From NCBI GenBank assembly GCA_963666035.2, contig CAXXJI010000008.1, positions 51,782 through 115,781 of the forward strand: a stretch of DNA of 64,000 bases, read 5' to 3'. This DNA is from CALMFG01 sp963666035. GTDB lineage: Bacteria > Bacillota > Clostridia > Christensenellales > CALMFG01. Shown here piece after piece: positions 16,128 through 24,079 of this stretch. The position numbers were made by a program, and so were the translations under genes. Below the pieces are notes generated by a model. The model worked only from the letters and a program-made list of their open reading frames with translations, was not told where the DNA came from and ran no database searches. Numbering within the stretch: position 1 is the stretch's first letter; each line of letters begins with the position of its first letter.

Positions 16128-17303
16128 ATGTGGCAATTCTATATCAATGGCATCGAGCAGATCGATAAGGCGATATCTGCGACCGCATCCACACAGCTGG
16201 ATCGGCAGAACAATACGTTCAGCGTAAACTTAAAAGATATCCATGAAACCTATCACTTTTTGGAAAGCGTGATCCGTATCGACGGCGAGGACATCGTGTC
16301 CGGTATCATCACCGGCCAGCGGTTTAAGGACAAAGGCAGCAAGCGCGCGGACCTCACGGTGGAGGATCATTACTATATTCTCCAGCGACGGTGCGTGGCC
16401 GAGCGGTACACGGACATGACGGTCTCGGATATCCTGATTCATGCCTTGACCAAGTACGCGCCCGAATTTTCGACTGCGTTTATCGATCCGACGCCCAAGG
16501 TGGTGGCAAGTTTCCCTTGCGACTATATCTACCTGTCCGAGCTTATCACCAAGCTCATCGCCTACCTGCCCGGATGGCATTACTACATCGATGCCGATCG
16601 GGCGTTTCACTTGTTTGAAACTTACGAAGCGGATGGGGTGCGCTTTGAGCCGGTGGACGGCAAATGGAACTATCTTCGCAACTCGCTGGAAGTGGACTAT
16701 GAAGCCGAGAACGTGGTTTCCCGGGTGTGGGTGATCGGTGCCAAACAGGCGGCCGAACAGCCCATCACTCAGTATTTTACCGGAGACGGACAGAACCGCT
16801 ATTTCACGCTAGCGTATGAGCCGAACTATGCCGAGGTGTACTTGGACGATGTACTGAAGAACAGTCTCTTGGATTCCAATGATGACGGCGCGCAGGATTT
16901 CCTGATCAGCAAAACGGGCAAAGCGCTGTATATCCCGGCCAATATTGAGACGCCGTTCACCGGGGAAATCAAGATCGTGTACCGTCCGACTATGCAGTAT
17001 ATCGACTACTTTGCGCGAAGCGATGCGGACAACCCGTATTTGCTGGAAGCAATCATCAAAAACAAAGACGTGGCGAACAAGCTGGAGACGCGGGGCTACG
17101 GCAAAGCCGAGATCCAGCGCCGGCGAAGCATTCAGCGCACGGTACGTTTAAAAACCTATGAGAAGGTCTGGATCGGACAGCGGCACTATGTCAAGGATCC
17201 AGATTACGACGTGGACGGCTTTTATTTGGCCACGAAAGTCAGCGTGTCCTTCCCGACGGTGGGACGGCCGCTGTTTACCGTGACATTGGAGGAAATCACA
17301 TGA
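16128..17303 (+). CDS. Tail tip / baseplate hub protein
   Basis: A 391-residue protein directly after the tape measure. It has a beta-rich start (WQFYINGIEQ), a middle segment (VEDHYYILQRRCVAERYTDMTVSDIL) of the kind found in gp27/gp44-like hub proteins, and a C-terminal region with the pattern of late-control D-like proteins (VWIGQRHYVKDPDYDVDGFY). No distal tail (Dit) gene lies between it and the tape measure. It probably forms the tail tip and anchors the receptor-binding proteins. Confidence 0.7.
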   Translation: MWQFYINGIEQIDKAISATASTQLDRQNNTFSVNLKDIHETYHFLESVIRIDGEDIVSGIITGQRFKDKGSKRADLTVEDHYYILQRRCVAERYTDMTVSDILIHALTKYAPEFSTAFIDPTPKVVASFPCDYIYLSELITKLIAYLPGWHYYIDADRAFHLFETYEADGVRFEPVDGKWNYLRNSLEVDYEAENVVSRVWVIGAKQAAEQPITQYFTGDGQNRYFTLAYEPNYAEVYLDDVLKNSLLDSNDDGAQDFLISKTGKALYIPANIETPFTGEIKIVYRPTMQYIDYFARSDADNPYLLEAIIKNKDVANKLETRGYGKAEIQRRRSIQRTVRLKTYEKVWIGQRHYVKDPDYDVDGFYLATKVSVSFPTVGRPLFTVTLEEIT

Positions 17304-17527
17304 GCAGTTTAACCGAATTACTGCAGGGGCAGAACGATCGCATCACCGCGCTGGAGGATGCCACGCTGGATGAGAACTTGATCTTGCCGAAGATCCAAAA
17401 GGTCTATGACGGCATCGAAGTGTCGGCGCGGATCCGCGTTAAGCGCGCGAAATATTATTTATGCGGGCAGATCACTTGCGGCCCTGACCAAAACAACTGC
17501 ATGGAATATGCGGAGGTGGTGTACTGA
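17300..17527 (+). CDS. Small tail-associated protein
   Basis: A 75-residue protein with a short coiled coil (LLQGQNDRITALED) and a C-terminal half with three cysteines. Coupled to the hub gene by ATGA and to the next gene by TGATG. No family recognised. Confidence 0.6.
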   Translation: MSSLTELLQGQNDRITALEDATLDENLILPKIQKVYDGIEVSARIRVKRAKYYLCGQITCGPDQNNCMEYAEVVY

Positions 17528-17859
17528 TGATATCCGATCGACTGTTGACTTTTGTGGCACAAGCATTAAGCGCTGAGATCACGCACCTCGGTGTGGGTGA
17601 TGGCGCGGCGCCGGATGTGGATGATGCGAGCCTGCCGGATGAGGTACTGCGCAAAACCGCTAATTCATATCTGGACGGCGTGGAGATCATCAAAGAGATC
17701 TATCTCGACGAGACTGAGTTGAACGGAACCACCATAAAAAGCGCCGGGGTGTATGGGGGCGACAACACCGTGCTGTATGCCGGCGGTGCCTTTGAAGTCT
17801 TAAAGCAGGCGGGCGAGAGCCTGACCATCTCGGTGGAACTGACAGTGGGGAGAGAGTAA
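17527..17859 (+). CDS. Tail fibre-associated structural protein
   Basis: A 110-residue beta-rich protein (ITHLGVGDGAAP, then SAGVYGGDNTVLYAGGAF) of a type found next to receptor-binding genes in phages. It probably forms part of the fibre attachment. Assignment rests on context and composition. Confidence 0.6.
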   Translation: MISDRLLTFVAQALSAEITHLGVGDGAAPDVDDASLPDEVLRKTANSYLDGVEIIKEIYLDETELNGTTIKSAGVYGGDNTVLYAGGAFEVLKQAGESLTISVELTVGRE

Positions 17860-17861
17860 GT

Positions 17862-19181
17862 ATGGGATACGATAAGCAAACTTGGGTGGATAACGAAACC
17901 CACTTAACCGCCGCACGACTGAACCATATGGAAGGCGGCATCGAGGAAGCCGGACGCTCCGGGAATATCTTAAACATCCCAGCGGGCGATCTTATGTCCG
18001 GGGACGCGATCGCCTTTAACGGCAGCGGCTTTATCAAGACCGCTCAGGCTAATTACCTGTATGACGGCCGGGACGCCGTCAATCACGGGGTGATGGCCTA
18101 TACGTCGCCTTCGGCAGATATCGGGTACACCCTGTTTGTCCAGCCGGATGGAAACCTGGACTTTGGCACCACCCCCGTGCCATGCGCGCTGGTGCTGTCC
18201 GCCATCACCATCTTTGTGGACTTCAACCCGCCGTTTACCAATCCCAAGGTCTACAGCGGCGTGATGCAGGGCTTGCTCGCCATGCCGGGCGTCAGCGGGT
18301 ACGTCCGCATCAAAGTCCATCTGCCCGAAGACGCGGACGGGGTCGAAATTCGGGTGAAGGGTTCTGCGTGGACTGAGGGCGATGATATCCATACAGGATA
18401 CCGGGTTGCGGATATCACGGACGATACCGGCCTTTACGGGGTCAACCAATGGTATGAAGCGGATATCCATACCGCCTCAGGCGGGACCCTCTCGGACGGC
18501 GATCTGGCCTATATCAAATGCTTCCCGTACGCGGGCACGGTGGCCAATGCCGAAATCGGCGAGAATGAGATCACATCCACCATGGGTATCCTGGAGCTGG
18601 AATACCTGCCCGGCAATATCTCGGGCAGTACGGTCATGGACAGCGCAGGCACTAACGACGGAACCCTGACCAATGTGATATTGGGGTCGGGCACCGGCAT
18701 GGTTGCGGACAGCTTCGATATGATAGCGGGGGATATTGAGTTATCTTCCGATATTGATATGTCCGGCAAAACCATTGTGGCTGGCATCAATGTGACCGGC
18801 GGCGCAGACCGCGGGTTTTGGGGATACAAGGGTTCAAGGCATATCTGGGGTTTATACCGGGGCGGCAATATCTGTATTGGCGGCGATAACAATACCGGAT
18901 ACTTCTCAGCGGCACAGACGGCCGCGGAGTGGTTCTTCATCGGCGCACATTATCTACCCGGGCACGCGCTGAAAGTTTGGATTGACGATGCTGACCCGGA
19001 CACCAGCGGGGACTGGTCCGGGGTTTCCACCTTAAACGCCATTGGGCAGGCGAGTCCGTATTCGATACTAGGCGGGGCCGCGATCAAGATGACGGGCAAG
19101 ATGGATACGATTCGGATATTTAGCGAGGAATTGAAGGATATCGATTTTGAGAACCTGCGAAACGGAGGGAGCTGGTGCTGA
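17862..19181 (+). CDS. Tail fibre with LamG/concanavalin-like domain
   Basis: A 439-residue receptor-binding candidate. The N-terminus (LTAARLNHMEGGIEEA) resembles fibre attachment regions. The middle contains beta-rich, Gly/Asp-rich sequence. Residues about 255-439 look like a LamG/ConA-type lectin: an opening STVMDSAGTNDGTLTNV and the closing MTGKMDTIRIFSEELKD. Such domains bind sugars, here probably cell-surface polysaccharide or teichoic acid of the host. Confidence 0.75.
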   Translation: MGYDKQTWVDNETHLTAARLNHMEGGIEEAGRSGNILNIPAGDLMSGDAIAFNGSGFIKTAQANYLYDGRDAVNHGVMAYTSPSADIGYTLFVQPDGNLDFGTTPVPCALVLSAITIFVDFNPPFTNPKVYSGVMQGLLAMPGVSGYVRIKVHLPEDADGVEIRVKGSAWTEGDDIHTGYRVADITDDTGLYGVNQWYEADIHTASGGTLSDGDLAYIKCFPYAGTVANAEIGENEITSTMGILELEYLPGNISGSTVMDSAGTNDGTLTNVILGSGTGMVADSFDMIAGDIELSSDIDMSGKTIVAGINVTGGADRGFWGYKGSRHIWGLYRGGNICIGGDNNTGYFSAAQTAAEWFFIGAHYLPGHALKVWIDDADPDTSGDWSGVSTLNAIGQASPYSILGGAAIKMTGKMDTIRIFSEELKDIDFENLRNGGSWC

Positions 19182-19489
19182 TGATGGCGATTAAGACAAG
19201 GGCTGAGAACTGGACGTCTGAGTTTCTACTCGGGCAAATCGGGGCGATGGTGGTATTGGAAGTGGAGACACTCCCGACCTATACCCATATCGTCATTCAT
19301 GACGAAACGTTTACCCAGCGGTGCGTGCCGGGTAAATTTGGTGAGTCACTCACCTATGCCGAATTGAATGAAATCCGAACGCTTTTAGAAGAGCTCGGCG
19401 ATTACGGACAGGCCGCGGGGAGTGTCAGCGAGCTGAAGCTTCGAAAAGAAATCACGGATATCCAGCTGGCGCTGGTGGAAGGGAGCTAG
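19181..19489 (+). CDS. Phage tail-module protein of unknown function
   Basis: A 102-residue protein. The ATG overlaps the previous stop as TGATG and follows ACGGAGGG; a GTG two codons earlier is the alternative. The N-terminal part is beta-rich and the C-terminal part helical. It may be a fibre chaperone given its place after the fibre gene, but no family is recognised. Confidence 0.55.
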   Translation: MMAIKTRAENWTSEFLLGQIGAMVVLEVETLPTYTHIVIHDETFTQRCVPGKFGESLTYAELNEIRTLLEELGDYGQAAGSVSELKLRKEITDIQLALVEGS

Positions 19490-19492
19490 GAC

Positions 19493-19597
19493 ATGGCTAA
19501 AATATGGGCGGCACTGATCAGTAAGGGCAGAAAGACCATCGACGATGTACCCGAAGGGTTACGGTTCGCGGTACAGGCGATACTAAACGAGGAGTAA
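19493..19597 (+). CDS. CD1375-like/XkdX-like short phage protein
   Basis: A 34-residue protein starting MAKIWAALISKGRKTIDD and ending in VPEGLRFAVQAIL. This pattern matches the short CD1375/XkdX-like proteins found between fibre and lysis genes in Firmicutes phages. Function unknown. A GGGAGC site lies just before the ATG. Confidence 0.7.
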   Translation: MAKIWAALISKGRKTIDDVPEGLRFAVQAILNEE

Positions 19598-19604
19598 AGC
19601 ACAT

Positions 19605-20270
19605 ATGGAATTAAAGATGCGAAGCCGCGGCAGGGCGGTGAAGAAACTGCAGGAAGATTTAAAGGCCTTAGGGTACAAGGTGGCGCCGGACGGGATATTC
19701 GGCCTAAACACCTTAAGGGCGGTCAGGAACTTTCAGGAAGACAATGATATGAAGGTGGACGGAGTAGCAGGTCATTTCACGCAGATGGCCATTTTTAATG
19801 CCCTCAACAAAGTGGCAAAACCCGAGCCGCCCCAAAGCGCACACTTTACCATGGGTGACTTTATATCACCGGCCGATGCGGATGCGGTGAACCGCGGGAT
19901 ACCACAAAGTTATTGGCCCAACATTCAAACGGTCATGGATCGGCTGGAAGTGGTGCGAAAATCGATCGGTGATCAAGATATTATTATCCGGTCCGGATAC
20001 CGATCCCCCAAGTACAACCGAAGGGTCGGCGGTGCCGCGGGCAGTCAGCACCTGTATGGTAAAGCGGTGGATATCTATGTGAAAGATCGCATCATCACCT
20101 GCAGTGACCTCGCGAATCAGATCTATTTTGATGATGGCCTTAAAGTGCTGTTCGGCGGGTACGGTCTCGGCTCGGACACCAATGTGCATTTGGATATCCG
20201 AGAGAGAAAAGACCCGTCAAAGCCGATCATCTGGTGGTACGGCAAGAAAAGCTGGAAGGAATGGAGATAG
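19605..20270 (+). CDS. Endolysin: peptidoglycan-binding domain plus M15 peptidase
   Basis: A 221-residue lysin. Residues 1-68 form a peptidoglycan-binding domain (VKKLQEDLKALGYKVAPDG, VAGHFTQMAIF). Residues about 85-200 form a Peptidase_M15 (D,D- or L,D-carboxypeptidase) domain with IIRSGYRSPKYN, SQHLYGKAVDI and VHLDIR, which carry the zinc-binding His-Asp-His set. It cuts the peptide part of peptidoglycan at lysis. Confidence 0.9.
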   Translation: MELKMRSRGRAVKKLQEDLKALGYKVAPDGIFGLNTLRAVRNFQEDNDMKVDGVAGHFTQMAIFNALNKVAKPEPPQSAHFTMGDFISPADADAVNRGIPQSYWPNIQTVMDRLEVVRKSIGDQDIIIRSGYRSPKYNRRVGGAAGSQHLYGKAVDIYVKDRIITCSDLANQIYFDDGLKVLFGGYGLGSDTNVHLDIRERKDPSKPIIWWYGKKSWKEWR

Positions 20271-20272
20271 CT

Positions 20273-20491
20273 ATGGACACGATGACAAATGCGGCATTCA
20301 GTCAAATCGGCACATATATCGTTATCTTCATGGGTGTGATACTGGTTTTCTTTTTCAACTGGGTGGTGAACCGCATCAAGCTGTTAGTGCTCTGCATGAT
20401 GGCGGTGATGGACGGCTTAAAGGAACTTGGGGTCAACGGCGAAGTGAAAAAGCGCTTTGATGCGCTGAGAGAGCAGATTGTAAAGGACTAG
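20273..20491 (+). CDS. Holin-like single-TM protein
   Basis: A 72-residue protein with one strong TM helix at about 12-40 (IGTYIVIFMGVILVFFFNWVV onward) and a charged C-terminus. The ATG two bases after the M15 lysin stop has a GGAATGGAG site. Its place between two lysins suggests a role in export or timing of lysis. Confidence 0.65.
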   Translation: MDTMTNAAFSQIGTYIVIFMGVILVFFFNWVVNRIKLLVLCMMAVMDGLKELGVNGEVKKRFDALREQIVKD

Positions 20492-20496
20492 GATAT

Positions 20497-21369
20497 ATGA
20501 CAGCACAAGAATGGGTCAAGGTCTATGAAAAGCAGGGCAGGGAAGCGGCGTTTGATATCTTGGCGGGCATCGCCAAGCCGTATGAGGGCTACGGGGTACG
20601 CATCAGTTTGATGATCGCGCAATTCCTGCAGGAAAGCTACAAGGGCGGCGGCCGGTGGTCGGGGCTTTTTTTAAACCAAAACAATATGCATGGCATCAAG
20701 AGCGACAAAGGGGCTTTACTGCCGACGCAGGAGGAAGTGGGCGGCGAGCTGTTTGATATGAACAGCACCTTTGCGGTTTACACCAGCATCGATGACGCGA
20801 TTCTCGCCTATATCAAGCTGATGTGCGGCTCACGGTACTTCGAAGTCCGGGCGGCTGCTACGTGGCCGGGCGCGGTCAAGCAGCTGGGCTTATCGCCTTA
20901 TGCGACAGCGTCCGATTATGGCGCGGCAGTGCGGTACTGGATGGAGAAGTACGAGCTGTACCGATACGACACCTACGAGTTCTATGACCGCCGTGATGAG
21001 GTGTTTAACACCACGCGCTTTCGGGACCGGGGCGGCCGGGTGTTCCGGGTGCAGATGCTGTTGATGGAAGTGGGGTATGATATCCAGCCGAACAGCATTT
21101 ATGACCTAACGACCTTCGCCATGGTGAAGGACTTCCAAGCGAAAACTGGCCTTTTGGTGGATGGGGTCTGCGGTATCAACACGTTTTTGATGCTGCAGGA
21201 GTTGATCATCGCGCAGAGCACGGGAAACACGGTTCTGCAGGATGATCCGATTGAGGAAGTGCAGATCGACAAACCAGAGATGGATGCGCTATTACGCATG
21301 CTGAAGATAGAAAAAAAGAGACAAGTGATCATTGGCGAATCGGCCAAAGAAAGTGAGGTAATGAAATGA
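20497..21369 (+). CDS. Second lysin: glucosaminidase plus peptidoglycan-binding domain
   Basis: A 290-residue protein. Residues about 20-155 resemble the FlgJ/LytG glucosaminidase family (IAQFLQESYKGGG with the catalytic Glu, QNNMHGIKSDKG, YTSIDDAILAYIKLM). Residues about 180-250 form a peptidoglycan-binding domain (VFRVQMLLMEVGYDIQP, DFQAKTGLLVDGVCG). It would cut the glycan strand, complementing the peptidase at 19605. The C-terminal 40 residues are charged. Confidence 0.8.
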   Translation: MTAQEWVKVYEKQGREAAFDILAGIAKPYEGYGVRISLMIAQFLQESYKGGGRWSGLFLNQNNMHGIKSDKGALLPTQEEVGGELFDMNSTFAVYTSIDDAILAYIKLMCGSRYFEVRAAATWPGAVKQLGLSPYATASDYGAAVRYWMEKYELYRYDTYEFYDRRDEVFNTTRFRDRGGRVFRVQMLLMEVGYDIQPNSIYDLTTFAMVKDFQAKTGLLVDGVCGINTFLMLQELIIAQSTGNTVLQDDPIEEVQIDKPEMDALLRMLKIEKKRQVIIGESAKESEVMK

Positions 21370-21554
21370 CGCAAGAAAAATGGAGAAGCCCGGTGGTCTG
21401 GGTGACGCTGGCCACGGCGGTGGTGGGTTTTTTGGTCAACACCTTGGAGCTGAATATCAACTCCGAGTTGGTGCTGGCCATGGTGAACGCCGGGGTGACT
21501 TTGCTGGTTGGGTTCGGGATTTTGAACAATCCGACCAACAAGACGGGGTTTTAA
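21366..21554 (+). CDS. Phage holin
   Basis: A 62-residue protein with two TM helices (about 10-26 and 35-52) and the ending FGILNNPTNKTGF, typical of the phi LC3-type holin family. It overlaps the glucosaminidase gene by ATGA and is the last gene of the lysis cassette. Confidence 0.85.
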   Translation: MTQEKWRSPVVWVTLATAVVGFLVNTLELNINSELVLAMVNAGVTLLVGFGILNNPTNKTGF

Positions 21555-21585
21555 AATTTAAGGCGAACAGAATATCAACAATGGG

Positions 21586-21613
21586 GCTCTCGCATTTGCG
21601 AGGGCTTTTTTTA
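21586..21613 (+). terminator. Terminator at the end of the phage late operon
   Basis: GCTCTCGCA and TGCGAGGGC form a nine-pair stem followed by a run of T. A related hairpin ends the transcription unit before the NLR-like gene at 23994-24019. Confidence 0.85.
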
Positions 21614-21617
21614 GTGC

Positions 21618-21623
21618 TAAAAT
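21618..21623 (+). promoter_or_regulatory. Candidate extended -10 promoter
   Basis: TGCTAAAAT gives a TG-extended -10 element just after the late terminator and 25 bases before the next gene. No clear -35 box. Confidence 0.35.
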
Positions 21624-21647
21624 ATATTTCCAAGGAGGCGAAAGGTT

Positions 21648-21890
21648 ATGAAACTGGTATACAAAGAGTTGAGCATCTATGAGGTGCTGTGGTTATTTGA
21701 AATGGGTGAGCCGATCACATTAAGTGAGCTGATCGCTAAAGGCGCAAAAGAAATGAGGGTGATAGACGCCAAGTGCAAGGGCTGGATTGAGCGGTGCGGA
21801 AATGGAGAAGGGATGCATGAGTCGTTTCTGTTGACTAGGATTGGGTATCGGGCAAGGGGGATATATGGAGGTGTGTATAGAAATGCGTGA
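21648..21890 (+). CDS. Small protein after the lysis cassette
   Basis: An 80-residue protein with an AAGGAGGCG ribosome binding site. The first 60 residues contain LSIYEVLWLFEMGEPITLSELI and resemble small phage regulators in composition, but no family is recognised. A 13-codon frame starting at 21883 after ATGGAGGTG overlaps its end and may be a leader peptide. Confidence 0.55.
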   Translation: MKLVYKELSIYEVLWLFEMGEPITLSELIAKGAKEMRVIDAKCKGWIERCGNGEGMHESFLLTRIGYRARGIYGGVYRNA

Positions 21891-21924
21891 ATGGATCGGC
21901 AAACAAATGAAAAAGCTTCCTTAA

Positions 21925-22204
21925 ATACGTGCAATGTTACATGCATTATTCTTTTAGAAGATAATAGTTGAAAGAAGAATAGATGACTGATACAATTAAC
22001 AAATACAAATTAAAGTATTTATTACCAATATAGCTAAAGCGTGTAAACATCTGCTGGTGAGGCTTGTGCAATTCTAATAGTTGTACCAATAAAAAAATTA
22101 AATGTTTAAAATTCATTAAGGGTTTTCGAAAGGGATGTTATCAAATTAACAAAGAAAATTTATATTAATTTTTTGATAATATCAGTAATAGTAAAATGGT
22201 AGTG
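21925..22204. other. AT-rich non-coding stretch
   Basis: About 280 bases with no convincing gene on either strand and no strong hairpin. Base composition shifts here from the GC-richer phage genes to an AT-rich accessory block that continues to 26.8 kb. Confidence 0.5.
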
Positions 22205-22210
22205 TATAAT
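22205..22210 (+). promoter_or_regulatory. Candidate -10 box for the 22288 gene
   Basis: A consensus TATAAT lies 77 bases before the next start. A TTGATA is present but 26 bases upstream, too far for a standard promoter. Confidence 0.3.
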
Positions 22211-22287
22211 TGATTACACTGCAAGTACGAATTTGCTATATCAAGCATAAAATTAATCAAATTTCTTTGAAGGGATTACTAAAGGAA

Positions 22288-22812
22288 ATGAATCAAAATA
22301 GGCGTTGGGGTTGGGTGATTTTTTTATTAGCCGCTGCGATTGTGGTTATAATAACAAGCCATTCTAGAATAAAACTAAGTACAGACATTGCAGAAAGCAG
22401 GGCAGAAAGACAAAATGCAGAAGAAACTGCATTTATGGAGAATATTGATATAAACCAAATGCTTGGTGATTGGTCAGCAAGATATAATGATAGAAATGGA
22501 ACAGTTCAAAAAACGATACACATACAAAACTGCACGTATGAAGGTAATTATATCGTTGGAATTTATGGTTATATTGAAGTTGGATTGGTGGACAATTCAG
22601 AAGTATACGGTTCTTATGAATTTGTTGGAACTGTAAACTATTATGGACATCCTGATATGAAGTATATGCCGATTGAAATCAATGCTACAAAAACCATTCA
22701 AGATAGTAATCAAGTAGAAAAAGTATCTCTTGAGGGTAGTTTTCGAGGAAAAGATATAGAACTTAGGAGATCTACTGAAATTATAGATAGTCAAATCTTT
22801 AGACGAGAATAA
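22288..22812 (+). CDS. Membrane-anchored beta-rich protein
   Basis: A 174-residue protein of unknown family. Residues 7-25 form one TM helix or uncleaved signal anchor (WVIFLLAAAIVVIITS). A short charged linker is followed by a beta-rich outer domain from about residue 55 (LGDWSARYNDRNGTVQKTIHI) that resembles a lipocalin-like fold in pattern only. The ATG is uncertain because AAAGGA is very close to it. AT-rich, in the accessory block before the tRNA. Confidence 0.6.
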   Translation: MNQNRRWGWVIFLLAAAIVVIITSHSRIKLSTDIAESRAERQNAEETAFMENIDINQMLGDWSARYNDRNGTVQKTIHIQNCTYEGNYIVGIYGYIEVGLVDNSEVYGSYEFVGTVNYYGHPDMKYMPIEINATKTIQDSNQVEKVSLEGSFRGKDIELRRSTEIIDSQIFRRE

Positions 22813-22853
22813 TTTAATTTTCTGAAATCCCGAAGAAAGGGTGGAGATTTATC

Positions 22854-22949
22854 ATGCGTAAGAATAGAAAAAACGAATGGATGATTTTTGCAATATCACT
22901 AATTGCAATAAGTGTTATAGTATTGATTTGTAAGCTATATCCCGTATAG
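22854..22949 (+). CDS. Very short single-TM protein
   Basis: A 31-residue frame starting MRKNRKNEW with one TM helix at about 10-27. An AAGGGTGGAG site seven bases before the ATG argues that it is translated. It may work with its membrane neighbours; no known family. Confidence 0.45.
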   Translation: MRKNRKNEWMIFAISLIAISVIVLICKLYPV

Positions 22950-23180
22950 AAATCATATTATATTTATGTAAAAGCAGTATGCATTAGAAAAGCAAAGCAA
23001 AGTAGCAGCTATATATATGCTAGTTATATTCTCAAATGATGCTTTGAATATTATAAACAGACTACTTGAGAGAACATCAAAAACAAAGAATCTTCTCAGA
23101 TTAAAATCAGGAACCGAAATATCTAGAGAAAAATATAACTTCAGTTTTAAAAAGATGTATGAAATGGAGATTGCTGTACT

Positions 23181-23837
23181 ATGGATAATGATGTTCAAAA
23201 ACTATTTAAATTAGAGAAAGATTATCAAACGTTAAGAGAATATGAATCTGAAATCTCATCAGTTTATGGTAGGCAAGACTTACCAAAGACTACATTGATG
23301 TCATATGTTGTTTTCTTTATGGTCTTAATGTATCTAATATTCTTCATATCTGAAAAGATCGCATATTTCCCGCTTGTCAGTGCTTGGACTCTGTCATTAG
23401 TACTTATTTGGATCGTGAATTTTAGAGAGAAATACTATTTGTCAGATGAATACAGAATAATTGTTGAAGAATCAAATGCAGAAATTGCGGACCTGAATGT
23501 TGTAAAAAATCAATTGAACAAAGAAATAGGTTTAAACAATGTAATTGGTGGGAAATATAAGAAACGAGAAATCGTAAATGAGTTGTGTTCGTATATAAGG
23601 TCGGGTAGAGCTAAGTCGGTGCAAAGAGCAATTGACGTTTATGAGTATGAACTTAGACTGGAAAGAGAGCGTCAAGAGCAACTAGAGAGGCAAAGAGCTG
23701 AGCAAATGAGAGTGCAAAAAATGAATGAAGAATTAAAAAGATTGGAAGAGCGCAAAAAATATGAAGAAAAGCAAAAAAGATGGAGAGAAGAGGAAGAAAG
23801 AATCCGAGAAGCAGACGAGGATGCTGGATATTTTTAA
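23181..23837 (+). CDS. Two-TM protein with long charged coiled coil
   Basis: A 218-residue protein. Two TM helices lie at about 41-58 and 64-82 and are followed by a helical region. Residues about 155-212 form a continuous coiled coil rich in Glu, Arg and Gln (LERERQEQLERQRAEQ). No family recognised. The weak AAATGGAG site lies farther than usual from the ATG. It precedes the NLR-like gene but is separated from it by a terminator, so a joint function is only a possibility. Confidence 0.6.
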   Translation: MDNDVQKLFKLEKDYQTLREYESEISSVYGRQDLPKTTLMSYVVFFMVLMYLIFFISEKIAYFPLVSAWTLSLVLIWIVNFREKYYLSDEYRIIVEESNAEIADLNVVKNQLNKEIGLNNVIGGKYKKREIVNELCSYIRSGRAKSVQRAIDVYEYELRLERERQEQLERQRAEQMRVQKMNEELKRLEERKKYEEKQKRWREEEERIREADEDAGYF

Positions 23838-23993
23838 GCGCAAGAAGAGGATGATTAAAAGGGGTCTTATCCAAAAGGTGATTTGAAGTTTGATGAAGCA
23901 AGCATCAATTGACAATTGTGGAGGTTGCTTTAACACATTTTTAACACACAAGATTTGATTGACTCCATCCAAATCATCTATACGATTGGATTG

Positions 23994-24019
23994 TCCTTGC
24001 ATTTGCAGGGGCTTTTTTT
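23994..24019 (+). terminator. Terminator before the NLR-like gene
   Basis: TCCTTGCA and TGCAGGGG pair (with one T-G pair) and run into TTTTTTT. It isolates the NLR-like gene from upstream transcription. Confidence 0.75.
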
Positions 24020-24020
24020 A

Positions 24021-24049
24021 TTGGAATCATCAATGTTATATGGTACGAT
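24021..24049 (+). promoter_or_regulatory. Promoter of the NLR-like gene
   Basis: TTGGAA, a 17-base spacer and TACGAT lie 30 bases before the preferred ATG and directly after a terminator. Confidence 0.6.
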
Positions 24050-24079
24050 AAACATAATATGGGTTTTCGGGAGAACGCG

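Noticed and set aside
23017..23214. 65-codon frame before the two-TM coiled-coil gene
   Set aside because: No ribosome binding site, poor composition and overlap with the better-supported gene at 23181.
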